From: Vigna angularis
Taxonomy: Eukaryota > Streptophyta > Magnoliopsida > Fabales > Fabaceae
DNA: 64,000 nucleotides
Reading direction: 5' to 3'
Assembly (NCBI RefSeq): GCF_016808095.1
Contig: NC_068974.1
Coordinates: forward strand, 38,974,590-39,038,589
Both the position numbers and the translations under genes were made by a program. The notes under the pieces were generated by a model, which was not told where the DNA came from, searched no databases, and was given only the letters and a program-made list of their open reading frames with translations. Positions 46,159-60,100 of the stretch are shown here, piece after piece (positions within the stretch are counted from its first letter, which is position 1; each line of letters starts with the position of its first letter).

Positions 46159-47314
46159 AGTGAGGAAAATATAAATTATATGATTTGATGAAAAAGTATT
46201 AAGTTTTGATTTGATGTTAAAAGTGATTGGGCTTTATATATCATTTTGTATCTGATTAATTAGTTCTTTTATAAGAAATATAATTAAGTTCTAGCTCAAC
46301 ATAAACATAAAAATGAAATATATAAATAATATCAATACATACTTTATACATTTGTTTTGTAATGTTAACCATGTCACCCAATCTCACTATAGTATGTACA
46401 TATATAATAACTTACAAATAAATATCAAAACTTCTATATGAAGATATTTGATCTCTTAATTTTAATAAAAATTAGAATTACTTCATTTTCAAAGTTTTAT
46501 TCTAATTTAATTCCTTAGTTTTAAAAATGTATAGATTTAATCGTTCTAATCAAATTTTATTAAATTTAAATGACATTTTAAATCAATTTCATGATAATAT
46601 TTAAATTATTAATATTATTTAATACATTTTTTTCTTAATTAAAAAACACATTTAAAATGTCAAATAAATTTAATAATGATTAAAATAATTAAATTTATAC
46701 ATTTATAATTATAAAGAAAGAATAAATTAATTCAAAGTTTTTTAAAATAATTTTAATTTAAGGACTTAAAATATATTTAATCTTTTTATATTATTCAATC
46801 TTGTACCTTGTCTTATCTCTTTTCAATTATTAGCACTCTTATCATATTCCTTAAATTTGTTGAAATTTAAGGTTTTGAGACTTTAAGCAATAAAAAGAAC
46901 ATATTAAAAGCTTGTAACTATTAAGTAATCATACGTAAATATACATTCTTATTCTCTGAAAATGACATAATGAAGGCTTAACTATCCCATCACACTGCAC
47001 TTATCTACACCAGAAATAATCATTCAACGACAAATAGAATATCTATGGTTCTCTAACTTTGCTCATTCAGAACAGCACCAATTATCACACTCAAATTCAA
47101 ATAAACATTTCAAACTTCTCAATCAAATGCTCTATTTGTTTTCTCCATATCTGACTGATATATGCTTTCTTCACATCAAATGCAATATCCTTCGGGAGGC
47201 TTTATTAGCAACAACAAACTTCCTCAATCGTTGATCATAGGGAAAGCACTTAAAAAAGGACAAAAAACATGCACGCATTGTAAACCCAAGAGTAATCTAG
47301 CTCTGCGTTATAGC
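46159..47314. other. AT-rich intergenic DNA downstream of the PRP gene
   Basis: Bases 46440-46790 resemble a decayed copy of a common AT-rich legume repeat, ending in AGGACTTAAAATATATTTAATC. Bases about 47000-47314 probably contain the 3' UTR of the leftward proline-rich protein gene. No gene is seen. Confidence 0.4.
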
Positions 47315-48691
47315 CTAAGGATGAGAAGAAGATGGGGGAACCGGAGGCCATTTGGGGTGATGGAAAAAGTGCTTTGGAGGAAGTTTTGGAAGAGGTGGAA
47401 GTGGCTTGAGTGGAGGAAGAAGTGGATGTGGATGTGGCTTGAGTGGAGGAAGAAGGGGATGCTTTGGTGGGCATGGCTTCTTTGGAACCGGTGGGGGGAG
47501 AGGCTTAACCGGTGGTGGAACAGGAGGCTTGACCTTTGGTGGCTTTGGAGGGCATGGCTTTGGTGGTTTTGGATGAGGAGGCTCCTTTGGGGGACTTGGT
47601 TTTGGTGGAAGAGGAGGCTTAACCTTTGGAGGGCATGGCTTTGGTGGTTTTGGATGAGGAGGCTCCTTTGGGGGACTTGGTTTTGGTGGTTTTGGATGAG
47701 GCTTTGGTGGTTTTGGGTGAGGAGGCTCCTTTGGGGGACATGGTTTTGGTGGTTTTGGATGAGGAGGCTCCTTTGGAGGGGATGGTTTTGGTGGTTTTGG
47801 AGGGGATGGTGGAGGCTTAGTAGGAGGAGAAGGTTCAACAGGAGGAGGAGTATATACAGGCGGAGGAGTATACACAGGTGGAGGATGTTTATGGAAAATC
47901 TTTGGTGGAAACGGTGGAAATACTATTGGAGGGATGGTGATGGGTGGATGAGGAGGAAGCTTAGGAATGAGAGGGTGGTGCTTCCAGAAGAAAGCAGAAG
48001 CGCATGTCTCTGAAGAAAACTTGAGTTTTCCAGCAGGACCAAGTGTGTGTTTGTCGACACCTTTTGACTTGATAACAATTTTGGTGCTAAAAGGACCATC
48101 ATGGGAAGGACAAGGAGCAGCTGATGCACTGAGTAACTGAACATAGCATTCTTCTTTGAGTTCATCAGCTTTCACAATGTCATCTGGAAGGGACACTTTG
48201 AAGTTTCCATTTTCGTCAAGCTCACCAACCCCTCTCCTTTCAAAGTCCCCACTTGCTGCTTTGCACTCTACTGTTGCACGTAGTCCTGTAGAAAAATGCA
48301 CGTTAGTAAATGAAACTCTTACAGGGCTAATTACATATAAAAATGACAGGAATATGGTCCATCAGAAACTTAGTATGTAGTAATTAACAAGTGTTTGATA
48401 TTTATACACAAATTTGCTTATATATAACAAGTGTTTGATATTTATACACAAATTTTTGTGTGGTGTCAGTACAAGTCTAAAAAATCTATAGTATGCAGAT
48501 AGTACGTTAGAATATGTACCTGAGAAAGCCTGGCTAGTTTTAATATTTTTAGCATTGCAGTCTGTGCATTCTCCGAGTCCAACTACCTGGACTGTGGTGT
48601 GGTCGCCACCATAGCAGAAGCCTACTACCAGAAATAGCACAGACAACCAGAAGCACAAAAGTGCTCCTTGGCGCCGGGTAAAAACCTGCAT
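47315..48691 (-). CDS. secreted proline-rich cell-wall protein with Ole e 1 domain (PRP2/PRP4-like)
   Basis: Two exons, 48520-48691 and 47315-48285, give 380 residues; the single intron is GT-AG with phase 1. Residues 1-28 (MQVFTRRQGALLCFWLSVLFLVVGFCYG) form a signal peptide. Residues about 35-150 form a Pollen Ole e 1-type domain: VVGLGECTDCN, AFSGLRATVECKAASGDF, LPDDIVKADELKEECYVQL, APCPSHDG and LKFSSETCASAFFW. From about residue 155 the protein is almost entirely proline, lysine and histidine, with repeats of KPPKPSPPKEPPHP, KPPKPCPPK and PPPVYTPPP, ending PPKHFFHHPKWPPVPPS. This matches plant PRP2/PRP4 proteins of the cell wall, which become insolubilised and strengthen walls. The ATG at 48689-48691 is the first in frame; there is no in-frame ATG in the few codons before it. 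The G-rich plus strand opposite the repeats yields a false 283-codon frame. Confidence 0.92.
48387..48455. repeat. 29-base direct duplication in the PRP intron
   Basis: ACAAGTGTTTGATATTTATA and the following CACAAATTT occur at 48387-48415 and again, identically, at 48427-48455. The period is 40 bases. It is intronic and has no effect on the coding sequence. Confidence 0.75.
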
Positions 48692-48823
48692 AAGGAACTG
48701 CAACTACAGTTCCTGATGACTATAATAACGATATATAGAGAAAATAGTAAGGCACACTTAGAACTAAGAAAGAAGCTGTTAAGCTTCTATGGTGGAATGG
48801 GAAACTGTTTGATTGCAATGCTT

Positions 48824-48832
48824 AATATATAA
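48824..48832 (-). promoter_or_regulatory. probable TATA box of the PRP gene
   Basis: The minus strand reads CTTATATATTAAG around this position, about 135 bases before the ATG. A second TATA-like run (CTCTATATATCG) lies nearer, at about 48730-48741. Which one is used cannot be decided from sequence alone. Confidence 0.4.
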
Positions 48833-50853
48833 GCCTCTTGGATATTGTTTCACCGACACTGAAATTAAGAACTTCACGTGGGTGAACGGGACCAATATCA
48901 GTGGGATCATGAGAGAAAAAGACCATAACGTGCACACACCAGTTTCCATAAACAAATTACTCTCTAATTCATTCAATGCATGGCTTCTCAACCGCACAGC
49001 CAAACGCATATATCTGTCACAAAACCTACTCTTAAATGCCACTAATAAATGCATTTTACGTTGCATTGCTAAATGATTGTTGTTTTGACAGAAGAATTCC
49101 AATCATGGAAGGAAGAAGATTTTGCGGAAAACAGAAGATTAACGTGAACTACTGCAGTCAACTGTTTCTTTATCTCCGTACCGCACATTTAGAAAATTTT
49201 GCAGAAGCTTGATCGTGAAAATTGTGTTGTTGCTGCCACTGGGATAGAAAAAGGATAACGTATCACGTCATTAACACCTACTCTTGTGGATCTTAATTTT
49301 ATTGCTGGAATCGATCATAGTAAGCCTCTAAATTATCACTTTATATTTTCTTTTCAGAAAATTATCTAGACTTAATTCAATCTTAATAAGATGAAGTTTG
49401 TATATTAATGTATTAAAAATTTGTGTTATCCTAATTGACAAAGGATTTTTCACTGCTAGTTTCGAATAGTATATTTTGAGTCTCTAATTAGGTATTAATT
49501 AACGAAATGACAGAGAAAAACAATAAAAATTAAGTTGTAAAGTAAAATTCACAACCATTTATATACTAAAAATTTGTCTTAATTTTAATACTTTCAAATT
49601 TTAATAAGAAACCAAAATAAGGAAAAATTATTTATCAATATCAACATTAAATAGGGTTAAATACGTTGTAGTTGATAAACTTGGAAACAAAAATAAAATT
49701 AGTTCATGTTCAAAACTTTAACATGATCCTTAAATTTTAAAAATAAATGTATATATAATATTTTTAATTCAATAACGTTAAAATCTTTTTACGTATTAAA
49801 CGTCTTTTAAATTGATATTTTGAGTTGGAGTATACCTTCAAATGTTAACTTAAAACTTATTTTAACACGTTCAAAAAATTTAATTACTAAATCAATTTAT
49901 TCTTAAAATTTAAAAATCAATTTATATAAAACATTAATAAATTTTAATTTTATATTAAATTTTAAAAATAAAAATATATTTAAAATTTTTGTAAACGATT
50001 TTGGTGTAAATTTATAAAAATCGTTGTTTATATATTATTTAAATATTAATAGTACCATCGATAAATATTTTACACCTAAACAAAAGGCGGTGAATAAACA
50101 AAAAATTAAGTCCAGGCCAGAGGAATTGATTTTTCTTTATCTCATTAGGAAATTGGGTATTATCAATAGATAGTTTAACAGCTATCAACTTTCCACACGT
50201 TCACAAACTTATAAAATTGTTTACAAATTATAGAGAATACCTATTTTAAAAAACTATATAAACTATTAAAATTATTGATTAAAAATTATAAGGAAGTGAA
50301 TATTTATTTAAAAAATATATGAATATATGGGAGTGTCATTTTATGTATAATATATAAAGTGGGTTTATTTTAGAATTTAATAGAACATAATTTAAATTTT
50401 AGGAAAATGAGTTTGAATAGTTAGTATTATTAAATAATATGCATGTGTATGCCAGATGCATATGTAAGTGTATAACATTGAAGTCTAAGTTTTGTTTAAT
50501 GATGGTGGGAAAGTCTTGGTCACGATCTTAATATTTAATAGCCGTTTTTATTGTTTTTTTAGGGTTCATTTCAATACTAAAAAACATGCTTTTCTATCCC
50601 TTTCATTGTTTGACTAGGAAACATAATTGATGGTTTTAGCTACCTATACTTAATTCAATTTCTGTCCACAACATGGAAAGCTCAATCAATTTTAGAAACA
50701 AATGTGACATTTTGCTATTGTTGGTGCCAATCACTTTTTACAAACAGGCTTGTTAATTTTAGTATCACCTTATTGGTGTCTAATTATATCTTCCAAACAT
50801 TATTATAAGTATTTTAAATATAAATATTTTAAAAAAATATATTAAATAAATGT

Positions 50854-50899
<46 letters not shown>

Positions 50900-52501
50900 A
50901 CAGTACATTTTTCTTTTAATATTACAACGAGTGAATGGAGCAATGTCATCACAACTTTTTTCTATAACAATTATAATTAAAAGAATTGTTAAGTTGGTTT
51001 GATTAATGTATTATTTAGATCCAACAATAATAAAACTTCAACTAGCATCACCTAATAAAATAATAATATATTTAATTCAGAATATTAAATAATAAATTTA
51101 TGAACATTATTTTGTATATTTACTTAATATTTTCATATTTTTATGTAAAACTATATTTATATATTCACATTTGAATTACTAACTTATATATATTATATAT
51201 TATTGTATTTTCAGCTGTTTGATATGAGAGAGAGTGGAAAAATGTAGATCATATTTTTCTTTAGGAGCAAATTTGTGTGAAATTCTTTCAAATTTTCTTT
51301 AGATACACTTATATTTTCTGTTGTTTTTTTTATGATCACAGAGACTTTGTTTTGAGGATAGATCCGTATATTTAAATTTCAAGGGGATAGATATTTAAGA
51401 TAAAAAAAATAGAATGTAATTGTTTAAGAAAAGAGGTTTTACAGAATTTATTTAAAAAAATAAACTGAAATATCGGTATAATTGGAGAAAACCTCAAAAG
51501 TGTTAGTTTGATTTATTTACTTCTTCTACAGACAAAATGAAATATATGTTTCACCACATCTTAGATGTAAAATAAGATCACTAGTTATTGAAACAATTTT
51601 ATATTGTATTATTTATATATTATATCGTAATCCTGTGTTATTTTAAGCCATGTGACAATAGTTGAATAAGTTGATTTTGCAGAATTAAACTTTCTTGAAA
51701 TTCATATTTTAATATATATTTGGTGAAAAACGTTATATTAATATCTGTTATTTGAATCATTTTTAAAAATTCTTATAACTTTATTTGAAAAACGTTCTAT
51801 TAATATCAAATTTGAAATCAACATTATCCTTCAAAAACTGGTTTAGAAAGAAATCCAACAAAAATAGCATTCAAATATTGTCGAATGATATCGTTTAAAT
51901 TAATCATATGCATCTAAAATATTATCGACTTTAAAACCTTTATTTTTTACGATTTTGTTTTTAAAAGAGATCTCAAATAATAAAATAAAAATGAACTCCT
52001 AAACGATATTTTTGTTTCTTCTTGTTTCTTCCACATTGTATTGAATTCATTTCGAAACCAACAAATATTTCACCTTTCTTGTATTTCCAAAATTTCGCAT
52101 CATCCAAAATGTCGTTTTTATGTTGAATTAAAATCAAGATGCCAACTTTGGAAGGAGTGTTCTTCCTTACTATGTTATACGGTTCCAAAGAGCATCTTAA
52201 GATGACAGTAAACACAAAAATGTACGTAAAACAAAATGAACATTATCTAATGAAAACTCTGCCGTATCGCAAAAGTTGTATCATTCCTAATTCAAATCCT
52301 TGTTAGTTTAGAACAAAAAAAAACTCAACTTCATTCGAATGGAGAAACGTAAAAAGTCTTAAGCTACAACAGAAAGCTAGATCTTTCAGCCAAAATTTCA
52401 CAGCTACTTGGTCGTGCTCTCTTAAACTCAAACCTAGTCAGTAACATGATTCTGTATTCCATGGCACAGTCTTGTGTGGCTGAACGTGAGAATTTGCTTA
52501 T
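48833..52501. other. intergenic DNA between PRP and TRAP-alpha
   Basis: Bases 48833-49300 form the upstream region of PRP. From 49300 to 52300 the sequence is AT-rich. Bases about 49655-49990 resemble a decayed legume element beginning GGGTTAAATACGTTGTAG. A dinucleotide microsatellite is listed separately. An 80-codon frame at 51973-52215 on the minus strand has no protein features. No gene is called. Confidence 0.4.
50860..50896. repeat. (AT)n microsatellite
   Basis: About 18 uninterrupted AT dinucleotides in AT-rich intergenic DNA. Confidence 0.9.
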
Positions 52502-55500
52502 CTACTTCTTCTTCTTTGACTTGCTCGACAGAGATTGGGTAAATGCAGTTCCCTAGGTGTCAAAATAAAGGGCAGACAAAGTGAAGCATAAACCCATCAG
52601 TGTTACATCAAAGGTTAAAGCATCAAACATGAAATCCAACAAGTATAGTACAAGGCATAAGAACAAACCTGTAGCCATTCATCAGTTGAAGCATCTGTAG
52701 ACCTTGTTCCCACTTCAACTTTTGGAGCCCTCTTTGTTTTCTGAACAAACATGAATCAGATTATCAGAACAAGGCAGCAGATATGTGATTCGAGGGGTCC
52801 CCAAAAAACTCAAATTAAGAGTGAATTTCTTTCATGCTCCAGGAATGAATGGATTCTCTTGTTTTAGATAACTTAGAACCCAAAAACTGGCAATACCCTT
52901 ATCAGTTCATTATAGCTTAAAGCCATGGGAATATATGACTTCTCCTACTATGTTACAGATTAATATGAATTGTGATATCATGACACATTTTGTAGTTGGC
53001 AAATAAAACAAGTACAAAGTCTCAGTATAAATCAAAACAAAATAGAGGTGATGATTTTATGAGCACCATTAGCAAATAACAATGCATCCTTGAAAGCACG
53101 TTATTTGAAAAAATAATGGTGTTAGTACCTTAGAAAGGTGTTGTATTTGACCATGAATCCATAGCCCCAGGAGGACAAGGAGAGCAGCCCCCAGTGTAAC
53201 AAGAAAAACAGACTCCATGCTAAGAAAACCACCAGCTTCAGCAACTTCAACAGTGCCATTAAAGAAGACGCTTTGGAATGGATGATCATCTATCTCATAA
53301 ATAATAGTGCCCACAAGATCAAAATTTCCAGGCTGCATAACAGAAAAAATAATAGCCATAATGAGTATAATAGTCTCCGGTGATGCTTACTCATTGAGAA
53401 ACTATAAGCATTGGCCTTTGAAGCAATAAAGATACCTGCATGAACTTACTGACTGCAAATAAATATGGGAAAGTAGCCTGTGCTGAGGCTGGTACAGAAC
53501 CATTATTGAAACCCTGCAATCAAAACAAAAGATTGAATTTAAAATAATTATGCAATACCATTTGCTGAATCATAATAGGTTGGAGTGATACTGATGTAAG
53601 ATCATATATAACCATTTCCTTCACGTGGTAAAAGCATGAGCAATGAACTATTAACCATAAGTTCCACGTAATTGGTTCATGATAATTCACTGTTCCCAAA
53701 TAGACTTGCAGAACTACTTTAGATGGTTGCCTATGATCTAAACTGACAAAATCATACACATGAACTAACGTTTTATGGGGAAGAACAGGAACCAAAATAA
53801 AAGGAAATGAAAATATCACAAATACATCCAATGCTCCCTTTCAGCATACAAGGATGGAGTTATCAGATATATGCATCCAATATTCATACACAAATAAAGC
53901 AATCCTTCTCATGTGAAGATTAACAATTCTAGCATTCTAAAACCTAACTTTTCAAAGATTTATCTTCAAATTCTTGGGCAGGCAAACAATGCATACTTTA
54001 TATTTTACTACCCAGACTATTTTCATGAACATTTGAAATTCTCTTCCTCGAACAAATAATAAATAACATATTTCTATTGTTGGTTCCAATTCTATAGAAT
54101 ATTCATAAATTTTTATCGAGCATAACTAATCCTTTACAGTAACACAGGCAGTGTAATCCTTGATCACAGATAAATAACTACGTTTTCTTTGGATAGTTAG
54201 CAACTTATTACCTGGGTAGTAAGATTTTGAACCAGCAGCTTGTGATCAAAAGGAAGGTGAATACTAGCCCTGATTGCAATAACATTCAAGCTTGAATCCC
54301 CTGTTTCATTCCACACAAACAAAAATAAGCTATAATCTGCTAATGAACGAATAACGTAACAGAATCACAATACATCAGTGAGGAAATGATGTAACAGAAT
54401 CACAAAAAAGTGAAGAGTTAAAAACGAACGGCTTAACTACCGACCAGTGACAAACACGAGAGTTAAGAATGTTGAGAATCATTACAAGCTAAAATACAAC
54501 ATTGAGTGTCAAATTTGATTGAATTACCATCATTTTTAACACCAACAAGCAGCTCTGACTCTTCTCCAGCTGTTATCACTGCAACATATCACAAGAACAA
54601 AGAAATTCAATCCTCTATCAAACAGAGAGAATGATTTGTGAACCATATTTTGGTGCACTAGACAGTATGATTCTTACATCGTGCGCTGTTTTTTGGAAAT
54701 ACACTTATTGTATCAATTCCTGGAGCGGAAGACAAGGTCCCATCACCAAAGTCTTGGGCATCATCCCCAACAATGCCAATATCGCTTGATTCTTCAATGT
54801 TATCCACAGCATCATCGGAGTCTGACTGACACCTAGCAACTAAAAAAAACACATCGAATCATGGCCGTGCACAAAAGGCATGAAAACATGGATACGATAC
54901 TATGTGAGAGATCCAGTGTGTAAAATAAAAACAATGAATAGCAGAGTGTATACATCGTTCTGCCAGCAAAAAAGATACCAATTTTAACATCCAAGTATCA
55001 TAAGCATCAAAACTTAAAGTGCATAGAACAGAACCAGATTCCAGATAAACATAGCATTACACCGTCACTTCACCTAGCTTATGTATTTAGATTCAAATCT
55101 ACTGAAAGAACACATATTTTCGATAATTGGCTCAATCATTAAAAAATGTAAATGTCAAGTGCCTGATTGTAAATTGCCCGCCACTAAAAAAGTAATCTTT
55201 TCATTATCTCTAACATCACAGCAAGAATTGAGAGTAATCAATCAAAGAAGAACAAAACGCATGGTTCCAAGAAAGATCAGAACCCAAAAGATTCAAAATT
55301 TAACAATCCAAAAGCAGATCAGAGTTGAAAAGTAGAGCTGAAAAGGGAGTGATTGGGTCGGCACAAAAAGTAAAAATAGGATCTTTTCACATCAATCAAA
55401 TCATAAATCACGATAATTGTAACATGCAAGGAAGCATTGATAGAAGGTGAAACAGATCTAGATCTAGAAGCAAGGGTGCAGACCTTGGAGAAAAGGAGAA

Positions 55501-55553
55501 GCGAAGAGGAGAAGGGCGAGAGAGAAAAGCAAAAATTTGTGGATGGAGGCCAT
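52502..55553 (-). CDS. translocon-associated protein subunit alpha (TRAP-alpha/SSR1)
   Basis: Eight exons on the minus strand: 55484-55553, 54678-54839, 54528-54578, 54212-54300, 53436-53513, 53129-53332, 52669-52740 and 52502-52552. The phases close to 258 residues, the length of the Arabidopsis homologue. TRAP-alpha is a type I membrane subunit of the ER translocon complex that assists Sec61-dependent import. Residues 1-25 (MASIHKFLLFSLALLLFASPF) are a signal peptide. An acidic stretch follows (SDSDDAVDNIEESSDIG). The lumenal domain includes LITAGEESELLVGVKNDG, IRASIHLPFDHKLLVQNL and NNGSVPASAQATFPYLFAV, then FFNGTVEV with an N-glycosylation site. A transmembrane helix lies at about residues 191-213 (VFLVTLGAALLVLLGLWIHG). 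The cytosolic tail is basic and ends SKSKKKK. The ATG overlaps CCATGG at 55551-55556. A G-box lies 175 bases upstream. Confidence 0.95.
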
Positions 55554-55727
55554 GGTGGTGTAGGGCTGGAGTTGGTACCAAATTTCAACGTGTGAAATTT
55601 CAACCCTGAAACACAGATTTGTAATTTGTAATGTTTGAGAAGGAGATTTCCAACAACGATGTCGTTTACATGTGGGTCATACTCTGTTAGCTTATATGTC
55701 TTAAATACTGTTTTTCATTGGTTGTTT

Positions 55728-55733
55728 CACGTG
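55728..55733. promoter_or_regulatory. G-box next to an inverted CCAAT motif, TRAP-alpha promoter
   Basis: CACGTG in the context TTTCACGTGGCACATG, with ATTGG (inverted CCAAT) nine bases to its left. G-box plus CCAAT pairs are bound by bZIP and NF-Y factors, and TRAP subunits respond to the unfolded-protein response in plants. The spacing does not match the canonical ERSE, so the link is tentative. Confidence 0.35.
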
Positions 55734-58150
55734 GCACATGCTGACTCACTAACTTTCTTGTCTATAGTAACAACTGCATCATAAGATAATTCATCTTTTT
55801 TCAATGATTTATTTTAAGATATATGGCTAATGATTACTTTAGTATAATATCATGTTGTTCATTCTTTTATTCGTTGAAATAAATAAAAAATTAGCAGTTG
55901 TTTTTTGAAATTTGAAAAAAAATAGTAATTTAGGTTCGTTTATCTTTATAAAAATTATTGTTGATATTATTATAATTTTCTAAAAGCAATTTTTCATCGT
56001 TCAATTAGATTTCTAAGTTGTTTATAATTTTAAAATTGAGATATAAACAAATTTTAAAAGCTATTATATTCTAAATTATTGTTTAGGAAAAGTTGCTACA
56101 ATGTATATTAATTAATAAAAAACATTTGTACCATTGTCTATGATTTAAAGAAAACCAAATAATAAAGTACTAAGAAATTTATTATTTCTAAAAAACTAAA
56201 TTCAAATAAATGATAAATATAAACCACTTAAAAGATAATGGGTAAAGAGTCAATCTTTCTCTGGCTGTTTATTTAAATTTTATTTTTAAAAATATATCCA
56301 AATAAAAATTATTAACAATATATAATAGATAAAGAGTCACTTAAAGATAATTAAAATACATATATTTATTATCTACAAATATCTATTAAAAATAGTTTTT
56401 CAATATTTATGGGAAATTTTACTAGCAAAATATTAACGAAGTTTTTTTGTCATTCTTAAAAATATGAGAGTCTAAATTTGATTTATTTTCTCTTTACTAC
56501 AATCTTAGGTCAGATTCACAATTTTTTTTACTTGTGATTCAGTTAAAATATTTTATATATTATTTTGAATTCAAATGTTATGAGAAAATCATATCTTTAA
56601 ATGTTAGTTAATATGTTTTGATAAGATTATATCAGCTATTATTTCCTGAATGAATGTCTCGGTTTAGTATGTATTAAATTAATTAATGTTTTGCAATATG
56701 ATGCTTTATCAAATTAGTAAATACCTAAATAACTCTTAGAGATATTAGTAGGTGAATTATCAAGTTTTTAATTGGGTCTTCTAATATTTATTTTGCTATC
56801 TTAAAAGTCCATTTGTTAAAGTAGTACATTAACAACACTGAAATAACCTTTGGGTGAGATGTGATTGATAATATTCTCTCTTTTAAAAATAACAAAGGGG
56901 TTGTTAGTTTGTTTGAATTATACTTGTATATATATTTTAAAGTAAAAGAGTTATTTTTTTACCATATGTAACTTGTGTTTAATTCATTTTAAACATACGA
57001 ACCAATAACATGATACATAATTTATTATAAAAAAGTTGTTAACATGGTCCTTTCATATAAAATATATATTCACGTGTCTTGTATTATAAATAAAACAATC
57101 ATTTTTTCATTTATATTTTCTCTCAACATATTCATATTTGTATTAAAATATTATTTAAATACAATAATAAATTAATAAACTCAATCACATATTTTATAAA
57201 TATTTATTTGTATATTAAGATAATTTTTTTCAAACGTATCATTTTTATAAGACAATAATATAATACTTTTAGACATATAGGTAATATATAATGATTAAAT
57301 AAAATAATTTTTACAAAGACAAATAATTTTACATCTTTTTCATAAATTTTTATTTAAGTTTTAATAACAAATTATTTTTGAAAAAAAAAGATAAATATCA
57401 TTCTATTAAAAGTAATATAAATATCATCTTAGTTTTATATGAACGTCTAGTAAAAGGAAATTATTATTATTATTTCCTTAAAAAAATAATTAATAATTAT
57501 TTCTAAATCAGAATGCGAAATATTATTATTTCCAAAAACAAATATTGAATAACTATTTTTAAATTAAAAAAAGTTCGAAAGATATTTAGTATGTTCTTCT
57601 AATACATATTTAGATGTTTTAATTTTGTTGTTGTCAATTATAAGTTATCGTCACATTAAATTTTCTAACTGTTTTAGGTAATTTTTTAACATAATAATTA
57701 TTTCATCTTTTGGTAAGAATTATAGATAATCTTTTAACGTAATAATTATTTCATTTTTTTATAAAACTTTTATCATCATATACCATTTTGAAACAATGGT
57801 TTCAAGTTGAGTGGGTGTTCTTTGGTTAATTGGGATGTTGTATAAAATGTTGACCTCTATTATAATATATCAAACTATTAATATTTCATATATTTAATTT
57901 TTTCAAACATTGCAAGTAGATTGACACACAGTCTGGTATGCATTCATTCTTTTGCTAATCTTAATAATAAGTCTCGATAGTATTAGATTTTTTTCGACCG
58001 ATAAAGTACGTCAATTTAGCTTTCTTATCAATTAATATTTTTTTTACCCACAAATTAGTTAGGATGGTAAGGACAACAATTAGGAATTGATGCAAAAGTA
58101 TTCATTTGTAAATGTGATGAGTGAAAAAGACTGAGGTGATAACAAACTCA
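55734..58150. other. AT-rich intergenic DNA
   Basis: Beyond the TRAP-alpha promoter the sequence is strongly AT-rich, with poly-A/T runs. No open frame, RNA gene or clear transposon end was found. Confidence 0.45.
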
Positions 58151-58154
58151 GAAA

Positions 58155-58156
<2 letters not shown>

Positions 58157-58223
<67 letters not shown>

Positions 58224-58233
58224 CTTTTTTTTC
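58157..58233. repeat. (AT)n microsatellite followed by a T tract
   Basis: About 25 AT dinucleotides (58157-58207) run directly into a T-rich tract of about 25 bases (58208-58233, with one C). It is the longest simple repeat in the window. Confidence 0.9.
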
Positions 58234-60100
58234 ATACTCATTACTTTCATGAGTTTTCATTAGAAAAAATTATAATAATAGTGTTGATAGTTCTTTTTAT
58301 GTCATTTGAATTTTGATGAGGTTGTTTCCTTCTTTTATATTTAGGTAGGTTATTCTCTTTATTTATGTTTAGGTTGAGGTATTGGTTGATTTTTTTGATG
58401 ATTTTTCCATTTTTGATCTTGGAATCTATCACATAATCATCTGTCTCATCCTCTTACTCCTATTTGACCATAACGTTATCCTCCTAATTTGAATTAACCA
58501 TTTTTTTCATGAAACATCACATGATCTTGACTAGACAAGGTATACTCTATGACACTTTTTTGTAGTGTGACCTTAATTTTGGTTATATGTACACCTTTTG
58601 GTTGGATCAACAAAAATAGGAGATGATGTAGGTTGTTGAAGTCATACTGGTTTGAGATTATTGAACCCTTGATGACGACGTCTCGACTAACAATCATAGG
58701 GTGTAATTTTCATACTTATTGGTATGCCTTCTCGTAAAAGATTGTGATGTTCATGATAGATGAAGAGGAAGAAACGTTCGTCACTATTTTTCTTACATTT
58801 AAGCGTTCTTCTATGTTGATATACCAATTATGTGAAGAGTTTTTTCATGTTGGTAGGTGGGTAAGCATACACTACATTGAGGAATTTTCTGGATAAAGTC
58901 CCACTATAAGTTGCACATATATAACCATCACTGACTATATGCCGTGATATGGACATACACTTTAGCAAATCGAGTCAAATATTGTTGAAATAAATTGACA
59001 TATCTTTATATGACACTACATAGAAAGGTCAAGGTGACTGTAAATTGAGTTGTGAATCTTACAAAAGAAAGTGTCAGCTGAATATCTTAAAATAGACTAC
59101 GTTACATTATTGGTTTTGGTCAACATCTTATGATTGATTATCAGGTTGAAGTTGTCATGTCCGTTTCTCAGTTGCCCCTCTTTGCTACCAAGTATTGCAC
59201 GTTGATTGTAGTCCATTTTAATAGATTTTGCTATTGTGATTGGATTATACTGAGTGACATGTTTAGTGAGTTCTAGCCTACACATTTGGCTAAATTGATG
59301 CATAGTTCGATATTAGTTGAGTATGATGAGTTACTCGTGGAAAGCCTTCAATTTGACTTAATACTAATTTAACTCAATGAGATGCTAGTTTTGCAAGGGA
59401 AGGGTTTTAGGTCTTTGTCGATTTTGTCATGTATGCTAGTTATTGCAATTTGGAGATTCTCTTTATTCTTTTGAAGGAAAGTTTTCATATGTGCCTTTAG
59501 GAGTATGACAATCGATGCACCAATTTTAAGATAAATGATGATGATGCAACGATTATGTTTTTAGTAAGTATTATGAAACTTGTGACATGTAAATAATTTT
59601 TATCCAACCTCGTATGAATGTCAAATATTTTTATTTGAAATAAGAGTGATTCTATTAAAAGGTTAAAAAAAATTCACAAGAAATAATTTATATTTTACAA
59701 AATTAATTTTCAAATTGCTTGTGAAAATTGATAACATAAATTTTTAAGAAGATTTTTTAATACTCAAATCAATAAAAAAAAAATAGAAAAATTATGGAAT
59801 ATGTGAATGTTAAAAAAATGGTGAGTATTTCCTCAAAAGTTAATATATAATTGGTTACTTAGTGTTTGAAATTTGTTACATTATCATAATGCAAATATGT
59901 CCAAATTGTCCGGATAATATATAGAAGTGTAATAATAATTATTAAGACATATAATAAAAAATTATATATATATATATATATATTTATTATGTATTTTGTT
60001 GAATATAAATTTGGTTTGTTATGTGAATTTTATATGGACGAGTCTCACTTATATTTGAAAGGTTAAAATCAGGAGGGGCATGTATGCATTGCGATCCCTG
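58234..60100. other. unassigned region of more balanced composition, possibly a decayed element
   Basis: From about 58300 to 59450 the base composition is less AT-biased than in neighbouring intergenic DNA. Several broken frames occur (minus 58494-58697 and 59097-59303; plus around 59150-59400), all ended by stops. I could not match any of them to a family; a decayed retrotransposon gag region is possible but unproven. A short (TA)n lies at 59962-59982. Confidence 0.3.

Noticed and set aside
47162..48013. 283-codon plus-strand frame rich in tryptophan and arginine
   Set aside because: It is the exact antisense of the proline/lysine repeat region of the PRP gene. Proline codons read backwards give Trp/Arg/Gly, and there is no independent evidence for a gene.
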